Below, one piece after another: positions 39,297-51,333 of a stretch of 64,000 bases of DNA. The notes below the pieces were generated by a model that searched no databases, was not told the origin of the DNA, and saw only the letters and a list, made by a program, of their open reading frames with translations. Each line of letters starts with the position of its first letter. The first letter of the stretch is position 1. The stretch spans positions 4,257,183 to 4,321,182 of the forward strand of contig NW_020194512.1 in NCBI RefSeq assembly GCF_002865645.1, in the 5' to 3' direction. The translations under genes and the position numbers were made by a program. The DNA comes from Hyaloscypha bicolor E. Its lineage: Eukaryota; Ascomycota; Leotiomycetes; Helotiales; Hyaloscyphaceae.

Positions 39297-41244
39297 CTAT
39301 AACAGATCCGCAACCCAGCCCATATTGTCTCTGCGCTCATCAGATAACCTGGCGTACTCGAGAAGTAGTCGCAGAACATAAATCTGCATATCTTCCTTCC
39401 TGAGCACTTTATTCGCCCACTCCTGCCCGGCAAGCGCAATCCTCTCCGCCTGCGCATCATGGCCCTCCCTCTTGACAACCTCTCCCTCAAACCCGACAAA
39501 ATACTCCATGATTCCCCAGAAATCCAAGAACCTATTATCCATCGGCACGAAGTGCTTCCACGGGACTAGCCTGCTATCATGCCATTCGCGGAAAATCGTA
39601 GCTTTGATAGGAAGGGAAGTAGAGAGGAGAAATCCGCGATACCGTCCAGAGAAGGAGTTGCCGTCGATATCAGGGACGTATTTCCGGTCGAATTGCTCTG
39701 CCATCTTCATGGCCTTGTTCACCTTAAAGTATGGGTCGGTGTAGTAGCAGGTTGCATCCTTCTCGGGTTCTAAACACATCAGGTCAATGAAGCCGGTATC
39801 AGCCCACTCCTCCGTCCACCGACCGAGCTTCCCCTCTTGTTGTGCAGCGATGTCATACTCCGACGGCGGTAGAGCAAAGTTTTCTGGTATCTGGGACCAA
39901 TTCTCTGCTCCAGAGACTTGTGTCGCGTTTGTCATGGCCACGAATCGATGGCGCTGGAAGCCTTTCCAGTTGTCCGGTTTGTTCTTCCCACCAGTTGCCA
40001 CACCTCTCCAGATCACCTTGTTCTGCTTGTCCACCCAGTTTGCCCCGTGGTTCGCGCCGCCCGAGAACCGCTCCTCGCCGTTCCAATACATCGGCGCAGG
40101 AAGGAGAATCTCGTTATTTGTGGGCAATTTCGATCCGCCGAACATGGGGAACAGATGCCTCGTGGAACTCACGGAGAGGGGCTCGATCATCATACCATGA
40201 AGGCCCTGCAGATCCGGCTGGTGGCAGAAATCCGCCGAGAGGGAGAAGTTCGAGACATAGCCTTTGTAGGTATGGGGAAGCGTATGCGCGAGGGTGATCG
40301 AAGGGGTGTCGTTGAAGTTCGTCTGATGATCCGCCTTGCGAGCCAAGCTGTCGGGATGGCATCCTCGGGATGCGACGTCCCAAAACCGTCCTGCAAAGGT
40401 TAGTTCAGCATTTTACCCAAGGCATGATGAGACACGTACTTGTTTCCTTCTTGCTCTCCCACCACTTCTGTGCCATCTCAACCTCCGCATCCGGATGCTG
40501 ACCCAAGATCTGGAAGTCTGAAACGACCTCCTTTGGATTGGCCATCTTCCGCGACGCGCGCTCCTTCTCCATATATCCATTGATGTCCTCCCAAGGCACC
40601 GCAATCCGCGGTTCGTCCATCGAATTGAGTGCAAGATCCATATCGGGCAGCAAATGCTGGATTGTCTTGGTCAAATCCAACCAGATTTGTGTCCAGAACC
40701 AACCGCTGCCAGCGCTCGCGTTTTGATTTCTAATGTTGATCGTCATTTCATAGTCCCATGCTTCCTTTCGCATCACCTTCGGTTCGACTCCCCAGAAGGG
40801 ACCGAGGTCGTGGTATATCTGGTCGAAAAACTCCTCCACCATGACTGCTCCGTTCTCCTGCGCGAAGCCGTACCAGGCATCAAAGCCTGGTGGAGGATGT
40901 CGCCCTCTTCTTGTGCGGTACGCTGCAGCCGCCGACTTCAGATCACGGCTCTCCTTCCTTAGAAGATCCTCGAATGTCACCTCTGCCTCTTCGATCAACG
41001 CGGTAATGGGATGGGAATGTGCGTTTGGTCTCGTCTTGTCTCCGGGCTTGATAGGACTCTGAGGTGTTCCGCCATTCATATGGTCTTCTATTGGTCTGAA
41101 TGCCGTATTGAAGGTTGCCGTCGCAGAGTTTCGCAAGTAGTAGAGCACACACAGGGTGACGACAGCGAAGATGGTGTATTTGACCTTTCCAGCTGCGCGG
41201 CGCGGCTTTTGGAAGGCCATAGTGATGGGAGAATGAAGTGCCAT
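39297..41244 (-). CDS. GT90 family glycosyltransferase (CAP10-like)
   Basis: Two exons, 41244-40440 and 40390-39297, sum to 1899 nt (632 residues). The intron has a GTACGT donor, CTAAC branch and TTTGCAG acceptor. The N-terminus is basic, then a single membrane span at about residues 23-38 makes a type II Golgi-style anchor. The catalytic region carries the marks of the CAP10/KDELC-type family: RFWDVASRGCHPDS across the splice, IWRGVATGG, and GNSFSGRYRGFLLSTSLPIKA followed by REWHDSRLVPWKHFVPMDN. Fungal relatives include the Cryptococcus capsule-associated CAP10 and xylosyltransferases, so transfer of xylose or glucose onto glycans in the Golgi is likely; the substrate cannot be read. A CT-rich leader lies upstream of the start on the coding strand. 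Confidence 0.9.
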
Positions 41245-43895
41245 GAAGTGGGATGGTTGGATTAGAGACGAAGAAGAAAGAGAAGAAGAAGAAAAAAAGA
41301 GCGAGGAGGATTGCTCTTGTTGTTCGTTCGGAGGGATGACAGTGGAGTGAGCTGTGAGGCTGGTGAAAACGAGTGTGGGCGGGCGCCAGCGAAAATAGAA
41401 ATTCGGCGGCGGCGGGCTAAAAGGCGGTTGGGCTTAGAACGGGGAGGTGCATCGTCAACGCCGTGGCAGCGCAGCTGGAGGGCACACTCGAGACTCGTGA
41501 CTCGTGAATAAAGGCGAATGCAAAGGGCGGGCAGCCAGCAGGAGAGTACAAACAAACGGAACACAACGTTTGGGAGTGAAGAAGGAGGAGGAGGACGGAA
41601 GGGAGGGAGAAAGGGAGGGAGGTAGTCCAGGTAGTCCAGGTGGTCCACCAGGTCTTGTCGAATTGATGAATAATCAATCTTCCAGGTTCCCACATGCTCC
41701 CATTGCTGATTGCTCCCTCATCCGCCCTCGTCCTCCAGGCTCCATCATCCTCCCTGTCCTCGTCCTCCCAAAGTTTGCGCCCCCTGTATCTCTTGGCGCA
41801 CGCTGCACTGGCAGGCCAAATTGGTAGGGCAAATTGGCATTCATTTGCCCCCTGAGAGTCTGACGGCCGCCCATGCAATTTCTCCCATTTCTCCCCTCCG
41901 AAGGCGCTGCAGCCATTGGCCGTCCCCAACTCCAGGACTCGCGCCCCCCCGCGAAAATCGGGCGGGACGGGTTGCTATCTCAGAATCTCACGCATCACGC
42001 ATCAGCGCGAAAGCTTAGGATTCGTATCGCTGCTCTTTTACTTGGTACTCCGTAAGGCTTGCCAGTTCGCGGTTCGCGGTTCGCAGTTCGCAGTTCGCAG
42101 TTCGCAGTTCGCAGCTCGCAGTATCTTCATGTTGAATGCTGAGTGTTGACCCTTCGTTAGCAATTCCCTCGGCCCCTCCCTATCTTCGTAGTTACTTTAC
42201 TTTACTTTACCTCACGTCACTTTGTACAGCAGACTCGAGAGCCGGAACAATTGTTTGCTCTCCGCCTTATGAACGAACCCCCTTTTCGCCGCAAGTGCCA
42301 CTCGGCAGCGAGCCGATCACCAGTTTCATCCTACGGTAATAATCCGTCGCGGACCCGCGGGAAGCCACAGACACCAACGGAATCAGGTGGACCCGAGCCT
42401 CGATTACGAGTAGATGGGCTTGCTGGGGTCACAAAGCCACAGGCCCCCGCGCCGTTTGAACTTTGCATGACCGGATGGCAGGGCTTGGATGGTGTCCAAT
42501 TATAGTCCCCCCCCAGCAAATGTAGAGCTACATCTACACAGTATTATCCTCGAAGACCTACGTCAGATAAATAGTCTCGTCGGTCAAATTATGTTTATGA
42601 AACCGGTCCGGGCATATCGCATTCATCCGAGGTTGCAGGAAAAGCCTGGAGGGCAGATCTTGGAGATCTTCCACTCAGCCTCTCAGGGGTGTTTCATTAA
42701 ACTTGTTATCTGATCCGGAAAGAGATTATCATTTCCATCGCGGAGAGGCTGCATCCTTTTCACATGAACGCGAGTCAGTCGATATCCCAAAAAAGGACCC
42801 GTGATTGCGGTGGATAGCTGCTGCAATTTTGAGCCTCAATGTTCCCAATACGCCGAAGAGCTGCGATACCCACAGCTCTTGCTCCGGGTCTTCATGGATC
42901 TCGATACCCTTTAATAATGTCAGGATAAGTCGCGGGGGCAAGGGGGGGTTGGTTTGAGGTCTGTATATCTCAGTATCATCGTGTAGAAGGGACTGATGGA
43001 CCTGCGAATCGCAGTTATGCGAGGGGATATTCTGAACTTTGAATATTCCAACTTCCTACGTGAATTCGGGCTTCGAGAACAGGAAGACTTCGAGCAACAA
43101 GTTGCTGTTGCAAGGAAAAGAGGATGGCCTTTTGAAGAACCACGTGACTTGCCCCGCCATCAAGCAGGGGTCGTGATTGACTGTCTCACTTTGCCTCATC
43201 GTAGCTGTAACCTTCCTTCCAACATCATTCTTCGGCCAGGACCAAGGACATTCGACGTGGAGTGCGAAATGGGAGTCTCAGAGACACCTCCTATATGGCA
43301 TCGACGGTTATAAGTCCAGATCGTACCGCAATAACCATTTTCATTTAAGCAGTCGTCGTCGAACGCTTCGAAGCATCCACCCAACTCAATAATCTATTCG
43401 CAGCCCCCCTTGAGCCTTAACGATGGCTTCGAGGACTTCACAACTCACCGGCGGCGATTGGGGCGCTATCTTGACCCTCTTACAAATCCCTCCTTGATTG
43501 GGTTTTGGCTTATCCTGATGCCCTGGTTGCGCTCGACAATTCCTGTACTTAACGGTCAGTCCAGGAACGACTTGCACTTAAAGGCCTAGGTCCAAAAGTT
43601 GCCTCGTCAAAATTCAACTTTAACGGTCGAGCATCATGGCGAGAAATTGCCTTTTACCTAAGAGGCCACCGACGAACACCGCTCTTTCGAATCTTGGGAC
43701 CCATAAAGAGCGAGGTCACACCTGCTTGAGACATTTACGTTCTTTCATCGCACCAAAAAAAAAGGCCTCAAACCTTGAATAATTTGGAAGCTCCTACGTT
43801 CCAGCTACCCTACTAGACCCCACCATCAAACGAACGGTCCGCCATTGTCCTCATCACTACAATATATCCGTCGCGCCCTCCTCAACTCAATCAAA
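41245..43895. other. Long intergenic region between GT90 and arginase
   Basis: This 2.6-kb divergent spacer holds the promoters of both neighbours. Several short open frames occur on both strands, but none shows a family motif, plausible introns or a convincing start. A 7-bp minisatellite (42065-42120) and three TTTAC units near 42192-42209 are the only structured sequences seen. Confidence 0.55.
42065..42120. repeat. 7-bp minisatellite, eight units
   Basis: There are eight head-to-tail units of GTTCGCA or GTTCGCG, the last being GCTCGCA. It lies about 800 bp upstream of the GT90 start. Confidence 0.95.
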
Positions 43896-44981
43896 ATGAC
43901 GACTACATCAATGGTCCAACCGAAATTTCTCTCGAAAGGTGACCAGCTCGCCGTCGTCGCCGTCGGCTTTTCTGGGGGACAAGTACGACATCTTCCCTTC
44001 CAACTGTAACCCAACCTCTAACAACTACACAGTGCAAACCTGGCGTTGACGCAGCACCGTCAGCTCTCATCGCCAACGGCCTTCTCACCCAGCTCCGCGA
44101 GGACCTTGGCTACAAATTGTACCACGATGACACTGTACATTCCTACAAAGACCTCCTCCCTGCCTCCGACCCCGACTACCGCGGGATGAAAAACCCGCTC
44201 GCCGTATCTGCAGTGACCAAAAAACTCTGCGATCAAGTCTACGAACATTCAAAGGAAGGGCGTCTCGTCCTAACACTTGGGGGTGATCACTCCATTGCCA
44301 TTGGCACCATTGCTGGCACCGCGAAAGCTATTAGGGAGAGACTGGACAGAGAAATGGCGGTCATCTGGGTCGATGCGCACACGGATATCAATACGCCAGA
44401 AACCAGCGAGAGCGGCAATGTACACGGTATGCCTGTTGCATTCCTGAGCGGTCTTGCGAAAGAAGACAGAGAGGACGTCTTTGGCTGGCTGAATAAGGAC
44501 AATCTCATTAGCCTGAAGAAGTTGGTCTACATTGGTCTTCGGGACGTCGATCGAGGAGAGAAGTTAATATTGAGGGAGCACGGGATCAAGGCTTTTAGCA
44601 TGCATGATATTGACAGGTACGTTCTACCTCTTTGTTGTGGGACAATGCTGACGATTACACTTCAGACACGGTATCGGCAGGGTCATGGAAATGGCTCTTG
44701 GTCACATCGGCAATGATACACCTATTCATCTCTCCTTCGACGTCGATGCACTGGATCCAATGTGGGCTCCTAGCACTGGGACGCCGGTTCGAGGGGGCCT
44801 TACACTAAGGGAGGGCGACTTCATTGCAGAGTGTGTTCATGAGACTGGATGCCTGGTTGCTATGGACTTGGTGGAGGTCAATCCAACGCTGGAGCCGGGC
44901 ATTGATGATATTGGTGCGCAGCAAACAGTCAGATCTGGTTGTTCCCTCGTGAGGTGTGCGCTGGGTGAGTCTTTGTTGTAG
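43896..44981 (+). CDS. Arginase
   Basis: Three exons, 43896-43982, 44033-44616 and 44666-44981, give 987 nt (328 residues). The donors are GTACGA and GTACGT. Arginase hydrolyses L-arginine to ornithine and urea with a binuclear manganese site. All metal motifs are present: GGDHSIAIG with His115, DAHTDIN with Asp143, His145 and Asp147, and SFDVDALDP near the C-terminus. The protein ends in the family's usual SGCSLVRCALGESLL. Length is normal for fungal arginases. The start is the first ATG and precedes a conserved FSGGQ segment that is completed across intron 1. Confidence 0.95.
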
Positions 44982-46078
44982 GTTTGGCGAGCGTGATGGC
45001 ATTCGAGAGGCACCGGAGCATTGCATCCGGCATCTGGATTGGATAGACTGGCATTGTACGAGGCAGATTCGGTGCTTTAGAAATTGGAACCCTTCTTCCT
45101 AAGAGTTGAATAAATACCTATTTTTTTGATGATTCATTTCTCTAATGATGAACGTTTTGGGTCATTCGTTGATTGTTTCGTTTGGCGGGGCAGCAGGAGT
45201 GGCGCTGATCATGGTTGAACTGACATTTCATTTGCACAGTAATCCCTCGAGTTCAAACATTTCCCATTCAACAAATATTTCGAGGGCTCACCAGTCGCAA
45301 CCCATATGCAATCCAGGTCCCAAGTAATCCGCCCCGGCAAAACTTGGTTGTCGTGGTGCTGCAGCCCAGCCACGCCACTTCGCCAGCCTCGCGATAAAAA
45401 ATCGACCAAGTTTCGTGCGTCACTTCGCTCCGGCGCGCCCACCATCACCCCACCCACCACTCACTTTCCAGTGTCACTCCCTTCTTGTTTGCTAGCCAAC
45501 TCAGCTTCACTCGCTCCTTCGTAGCAGCTCAATTGCACAGCATCGTCCCAAGCACAAAGGCCATTCCGAAGTTTGCATCGAGTCCAGAAGCCAGCGGTTC
45601 GGTCCACCGCCGAGGCAAGCCAATCGTTATCTCCCTCGAGTCGCGACGTGGATCCTCCACCGAGCGAGCTGCCAGCGCAAAGCCCGAAGGAACGGTGAAG
45701 CCAAACCAACAACGTGGGAACTTGAGATTGCACGCGCATGCAATTGACGTGGGTTCTTGTCAGGGCATCGGTATAAAAGGTCAACGAGAGACGTACCTGC
45801 TCTGCGCAGACGCCAGGACCGAGTCCATCCATCGCCGCGAGAAAAGCTCCAGGTGGTACCACGAACAAGCAGACTCCCGACCACCTACATACGATCGTCG
45901 CGCGCGATTTACTCGAGAATCGAGGATCCAAGCATCACGCGGAAGCAGAAGGAAACACGGGAAAGAAGGAAAGAAGGATAGGGCAGGGCGGAATACCGGC
46001 TTGCGCGACTCGGACGAACCGGCGACGGCGCAAAGGCCTCCTCGAAGCATATAACGGATCTTCTCCCCAGCAAGCAAC
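44982..46078. other. Intergenic region and probable long leader of the tetraspan gene
   Basis: About 1.1 kb. Open frames here (the longest about 190 codons just before 46054) have Arg/Ser-rich translations without motifs and look like by-products of GC-rich sequence. I see no gene. Confidence 0.5.
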
Positions 46079-46832
46079 ATGGCATCCTCGGAATCCACAA
46101 TGACGGCGGATGCGGTGGTCGTCCACCGTATGCGCACGAAGTACCACTGGCCCGCGCTGCAGCTCAATTTCTGGCTCCTAATCATGACCATTGGGAGCGC
46201 GACGATACTGGGTATTTTCAGTTACTTTGCTTCCGTGCAGCAGCAGTTGCAAGTTGGGACACCATGGTTAGTCTCCTCCTTTCAAGAGCTCCACTCTCCT
46301 CTGCCATGACAGAAAACCCGGGCTGGGTTGGAGATGTAATATTTGGGAATCAATGCTAACCTGCATTCTGCGCGCAGGTACTTCCCCTACTGGATCACCG
46401 TCTCCGCGCTCGCCCTCCTGTTCATCCTCATGATGCTCTACCTAATAGCCCAGCGGCAACTCCTCCCAGGAATCGTAGTAATGGGCTCCTTCATTCTGTT
46501 TGTGCTGTGGATGGTAGGCTTGATCGTCATCTCGATCCAGCTGTGGGGGCCGTCGGGGAGTGTGAACGGGAACTGCAATCTTTATGTAACAGGAGCGGCG
46601 AGTCAAGGACCGAGCCAAGCTACATTGGCGTATTTGGAGCAGCATAGTATTTGTGAGTACCCCTGCAAATTTGGCTATCTGCGAGCTGGTGGGAGGAATA
46701 GAGAGATGGAGGCTAATGTGTTGACTTGCAGGCCAGAGCTGGACAGCCGCGTGGGCATTCCAGTTGGTGGGATGCGTCTTCCTGCTTTGGATGATGATCA
46801 TGGCATACCAGGTTTACGCAGAAGATTCATAG
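46079..46832 (+). CDS. Tetraspan integral membrane protein, function unknown
   Basis: Exons 46079-46266, 46378-46652 and 46732-46832 total 564 nt (187 residues). Splice sites are GTTAGT/GCGCAG with branch GCTAAC, and GTGAGT/TTGCAG with branch GCTAAT. Four hydrophobic segments are visible: about residues 28-50, 67-88, 95-117 and 158-180. The loop between the third and fourth contains a pair of Cys (NGNCNLYV and SICQSW) that could form a disulphide. Short cytosolic tails rich in charged residues sit at both ends. I believe it is a conserved fungal membrane protein, but I do not recognise a named family. Confidence 0.85.
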
Positions 46833-47259
46833 GGCCAGTATCCAGCCACCCTTAATGCCACGGAACGAAGACGAAAGACGACACGACGAGAGACGAAGGC
46901 ATATGACACAGGAATTGAAGGTGTAGGAGTGTGCATACGGGTCATTAATCGGTTTGGTTTGCATATATTGGCGTTCGGCGACAGGTTCAAGACTGCAGAT
47001 ACACTCTGGTCTACAACATTGGGTTTGGCGTGGGAGAATACGCTCCACTGTAGTCCTGTGCATTTGTTACATCTTCATTTCTTGTCTCAAGTCACAACTA
47101 TATATCAGCTTCGTGTCGAAGCATATCTCACCATCGCTTTTCAGGGCATACAGTTGTGATGTGATAGAAGAGTGTTTGAAGAAATCATTTCTCATTAAAT
47201 TTCTATTCCATCCATCATTCCTCCGGCATCAAACTCCCAACAAAAGAACGACCCAAGGT
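46833..47259. other. Intergenic region between convergent genes
   Basis: The tetraspan gene and the small hydrophilic protein gene run towards each other here. Nothing else was recognised. Confidence 0.5.
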
Positions 47260-47737
47260 CTAGTTCGACCACTTGGGATCAATAGTTTTTCTGCAAAGCA
47301 AGCTTATTAGTTCGAATACTTGGCATCCAAATTCTTGCTATAGCACAACACGGCATTAGGTTGCCCTTATCTTTCCTCCCATCTCTTCGCGAGCGAGGCG
47401 AGGACCACAAAAATGGAGAAGAAGACGTACCCAGTAGCCTTCTCGAACAAGCCTCGCGCGCCATCAGTGATCTTCTCGTTGGTGTCCCGACTCATGGTGT
47501 GTCCGGTCTTCTTCTCGAGGAAGTCGAGTCCTGATCACAAAGCCATCAGCATCTAGCTTGCGAAGGGAAGGGAGAGGAACAACCCTTGTCACCATAATCC
47601 TCATTCTGGTTGTTGCCCATGGCTTGGCCTTGGCCTTGAACGGGGCCAGCGCTTCCTTGTGCGGCCTGGTTGTTGTTGTTGCTGCTGCCGCTGCCAGCGT
47701 TGTTCATCATACCTTCAGCCTTCTTGAGAAAATCCAT
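47260..47737 (-). CDS. Small hydrophilic conserved protein
   Basis: Three exons, 47737-47584, 47530-47431 and 47290-47260, give 285 nt (94 residues). The last intron has a GTACGT donor, an AACTAAT branch and a TTTGCAG acceptor. The protein opens MDFLKKAEGMM, continues through an Asn/Gln/Gly-rich low-complexity stretch (about residues 12-50), then DYGDKGLDFLEKKTGHTMS and FEKATG, and ends GKTIDPKWSN. The FLEKKTGH/FEKATGK layout recalls small stress-related proteins found across fungi. No enzymatic motif and no signal peptide are present. Function is unknown. Confidence 0.8.
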
Positions 47738-48822
47738 TGTTACTAGTTCAAAACTTGGAACTGAAGTTTTGGGATGTGTATTTTGATATAGAGAGAGTGT
47801 GGGAGAGAGAGTGTGTGTGAGTAAGAGAGTGAAATAGGGAGGAGGGGTAATTCAGGGTCCTGGCTTGACTTTATCCCCCTCCACTAGCTCGTCACTTGAG
47901 CTGCAGAGCTTGCTTGCATGCCATTAATGCAAACCTCGCCGGCCAATGCTTACTTGATCCATTGCTAGATGTCGATAGCAGCGCAACCCACACCCGGTCG
48001 AGCTGAAGTTGTCTCACTTTTCATTCGATGTGGGGTTGAGGCACGCTACGTCATTGCTGCGATTGCCGAGTGATGTGTGCCAAGAGCCTTCGTGTCAAAT
48101 CAAGAACAGGAATTCGTGCTTCCTTTTTTTGAAACTGGATAAAGGGAATGTGCATGTGAATCTGAATCTGGAGAGGGAGATAAGAAAAGCAAGTTCGTGG
48201 CGTTAATTGAGTTTGCATTTGGGGGTTGCTGGAGACCTCAGCTGAGTTTCCTCGAGGGAGAGGGCCTGGATGCTCGGGAAGCCCGATTACGGCCTCGGCG
48301 GGGGCTGGAGAAGCAAGACAAAGGGGAGGCTGACTCGCGTGCATTGCGGGGAGGAGCTATGGGATGCAGAAGAGTCTTTTCTATTTTCATGTAGCATTCT
48401 TTCATTCTTTCATACCAAATATTGAAGTCTGTTACGTAAACAGCGAGTCTAGGTACTGCAGAGAGTTTCATGCGTGTTCCTCCCAAGAACATTGGCTTCA
48501 CTTGGAAGACAGGGGCGATCTGGGAGGTCCTCCATGGTATCTTCGAAGTTGATATTCCCCCAAGGCAGCTTTTCGATTCCGTGTGGGCTCGTGTCCGCAT
48601 CCGTTGCTGGCCAAGTTACACTTTCAATCCAGCGAAGACAGTGCAGGAAGATGGGCAAGAAAAGGGGAAGCGAGCAGATGCCGCCAACTGAAGACACATC
48701 GGGGGCACTGACAAGACAAGAAAGGATAAGAGCTTCTATGAAGCCTCGTTGATACAACTATGGAGATAGGACAACCGCAACACCTTCCCCCTGCGGCCTG
48801 CCTAGATCACGGGGAAGCAAAA
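47738..48822. other. Intergenic region
   Basis: A GA/GT-rich patch (about 47790-47850) lies in the promoter region of the small hydrophilic protein gene. Short open frames further on show no motifs. No gene seen. Confidence 0.5.
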
Positions 48823-49680
48823 TCAAGCAAAAGGCAGCTCCTTCGGCATACCATAGTCATCACAACTCGCGAACCTCCAAGCCCCCTTGAGTTGGGGTAT
48901 GTACACCCAGCGGAATATCTGGTGCACAAACCATGGGAAGGGAGGAAATCGTTCTCCGTGTATCCCTGACTCGTACGTAACATCTGAATTCGTGATCAAG
49001 AAAGGAACCTCTCGGACCTGGGTTCAAGATCAGCTGTTTTCCTCTTTAAGAAATAAAGACACTCACCCTGTCAGCCACTTTCTTAGAATGTGCAGCCATA
49101 GCCCTCCCAAGAAGATTCCAATCAATCTTTTCACCCTTCGCCAGGCTCTCAAGAAGGTCGATTTCATTCGTGAGATGGGCCTCCAGTGCTGGTCCAAGGT
49201 CTTCAGTTATCTTCAAAATTTTGCTTCCGTCATACGTTTTTACATCGGCTTTGACATTTTGAATGTACTCATCAAGAGCCAAAAGCCCAGGGAGGAAAGT
49301 CTCGTGCTCTGTATGGTTTCTTGACATGACTCCTTTCTCCGTGGATTGCTCCTCAAGCAGCGGGAAGTACACCGTCTCCTCGGTATTGTGATGTGAATGG
49401 AGAGTGCATGACCAAGCATCACAGAAAGTCATAAAGTCCAAAATGTCTTCAGGCTTCTTGACATGGTTGGCCTGAAGAGTGATGCAGTTGAGTCCTCGGA
49501 GGACGATGTTGTGTACCAAGGCCATTTCGGACGCATTCGAGACGCACCCGACTCTGGCTGCCCCTGATAAAGGTCGTCAGAATTGTTTCATTGAATATTT
49601 TGTAAGATCTTCACCTCTAGAGCTGCCCTTGGCGTTGAAAGCAGTTTGTAGGGGCCGTCAGCCCACTTCTTGGTCAACAT
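48823..49680 (-). CDS. Hemerythrin-like (HHE cation-binding) protein, frame problem at 5' end
   Basis: Clear exons are 49562-49067 and 49017-48823 (49-nt intron, GTGAGT donor). From the internal ATG at 49525 they encode 217 residues. Iron-type ligands are visible: ALVHNIVLRGLN, LHSHHNTEETVYFPLLEEQ, NHTEHETFLPGL and LEAHLTNEIDLLESL. The C-terminal exon reads VPFLITNSDV, then FPPFPWFV and WRFASCDD, as in fungal relatives. A first exon (49680-49615, MLTKKWADGPYKLLSTP) looks genuine and ends at GTGAAG, but it joins the next exon one base out of frame. One extra G in the GGGG run at 49561-49564 would repair it. It probably binds a di-iron centre; its role is unknown. Confidence 0.75.
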
Positions 49681-51333
49681 TTGGGGGATTGAGGGAACAG
49701 AGACTAATGAAAGAGAACATCGTTTCGAAAATGGGAGCACTCCTTGACTTGGAGGAAACAGAGATGATCGTTTCAAAGGGTGGGAGGCCGCGATGCATCG
49801 TTCGATTTGTGGTGTGATTCTTCTACATGTGACGCTCGATTTAACGAGCCATCCGGATCGCGACGGGCGATCTCCATCCATCAACCACCACTGTCGGATA
49901 TATGCAGCACAATGAATTAGGGCAGAGGGAAGAAGGGCAGAGTTATGCAATGATCTGGAGGATTGACTGAAGAAGGGGAGGAGGAAAGAAGCACCCGCCG
50001 GAGGCTCGAATGTGGTGGCAATTCGCAACTTGGCTATTCGAATTCGATACAGATCTCACTCCAGCACGAACACTTGCCCGATATCCCGCCGATTCGAATA
50101 CGCGTGCTCATAGAACACAACTAGACGGCAGATTGGAGATGCAAAGGATGATTCGCGGAGGAACGTAGAGCACGACGATGGCATGAGACTTCTTCCAGGC
50201 GTTGGCATGGTCTTTTTGATACCCACAGGCCACCTTCCGTCCACCTCTCGAGTTGAAGGTAGTTCAAAGCGCCAAAACGATACGCAGTAGCACCCTTGCG
50301 AGCAGGGCTGAATTTGCGGTTTGAAATGCCGTTGTGTTGCTTGGTTCCCCGGGAGAAATAGTACTCTCGAAGGAGCTCCCGCGATGACGAGGAATGATTC
50401 CTCGTCAGGAGCTTGTTATCACTTTCAAATACTGCATTAATGCTACTGTCTTACCGGGTGGTTTGAGATATTAATTTGATCGTCGTTACGTCGGGACCAA
50501 GTTGTGCCGATGGCTTTCTCTTCTTTCCTAGTCTCACTCACTCCGTCCGAATCAGCTCCAACAGCCTGCTTTTCGTCCTCAACCTGAGGTGGATGTGGAA
50601 TGGCGCCGGTAGCAAGTAGATCAATTATTTTGCGACATGTTTGACTTCACGGGTGATGGCAAGTTGCCCTCCAGATTCTGGGCAATCCAACTCCGAGGGT
50701 GTTCACCCTGCCCATGCCCGGACGACGAGATGTCATCGCCGTCATTCTCATATTATCCGACCGATACCAGGACCGAATATTGTTCTCATCCCATGTATCA
50801 GCTCACAAGAAAGAATTTTCATGGTGAATTCAAGCTCTTGGCTGATGTTCACAAGGCTGCAGCTTGAAAATCTGGGGTGGGAGTGGTGTCAATGTGTCGA
50901 TTGGCGAAGCCGGGTAAACTTGCCCCTTGCACACTGCATACATAGTGCATTTCGAATCTCAAGCTCTAGAAGTCTCAAGACTTCTCCTCTCACTATCAAC
51001 GTCTTTTACGCATGAATAATCTTATTTGCCGAGTGCCTCGATGGGATTGGCATTGCAATATCAGGTATCCTCCTCCCCGGGCATGCCAGGCGGAGCCTCA
51101 CAGAGTGAGTTTTGTTTTGGCCTCGCAATGCTTTGATTGCTCTACCCCATCTTCCTCCCCGGATTAAGGATTTCCACACACCGACTGTCGGGGGAACAAG
51201 AGTTAATATCAGCCCTTTCTTCCCACATGACTAACAGTTCTTTTCGAGGATTTCTCATTATAGGTGCACATTTTTTGTCCCATTGATCTAGCTATCTCCA
51301 ACTATTGGCGGTCATTTAAGTTACTCGTTCATT
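49681..51333. other. Intergenic region
   Basis: This 1.65-kb spacer has only short open frames, including one near 50637-50867 without motifs. It contains the promoters of the HHE gene and the GH5 gene. No gene recognised. Confidence 0.5.

Noticed and set aside
39472..41265. Several long frames opposite the GT90 gene
   Set aside because: They are antisense shadows of a well-conserved coding sequence with high GC; none has motifs.
42065..42120. Possible CRISPR-like array
   Set aside because: Units are 7 bp with no spacers; it is a minisatellite in a eukaryotic genome.
42996..43313. Open frame of 105 codons upstream of arginase
   Set aside because: No family motif, no intron signals, odd composition, and it overlaps other frames of equal length on the opposite strand. 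It looks like chance in an intergenic spacer.
45485..46054. Open frame of 189 codons before the tetraspan gene
   Set aside because: Arg/Ser-rich translation without motifs. It ends just before a well-supported start and is better read as leader or promoter sequence.
50637..51015. Two overlapping frames (76 and 124 codons) between HHE and GH5 genes
   Set aside because: No motifs, no signal peptide, and no splice sites linking to further coding sequence.
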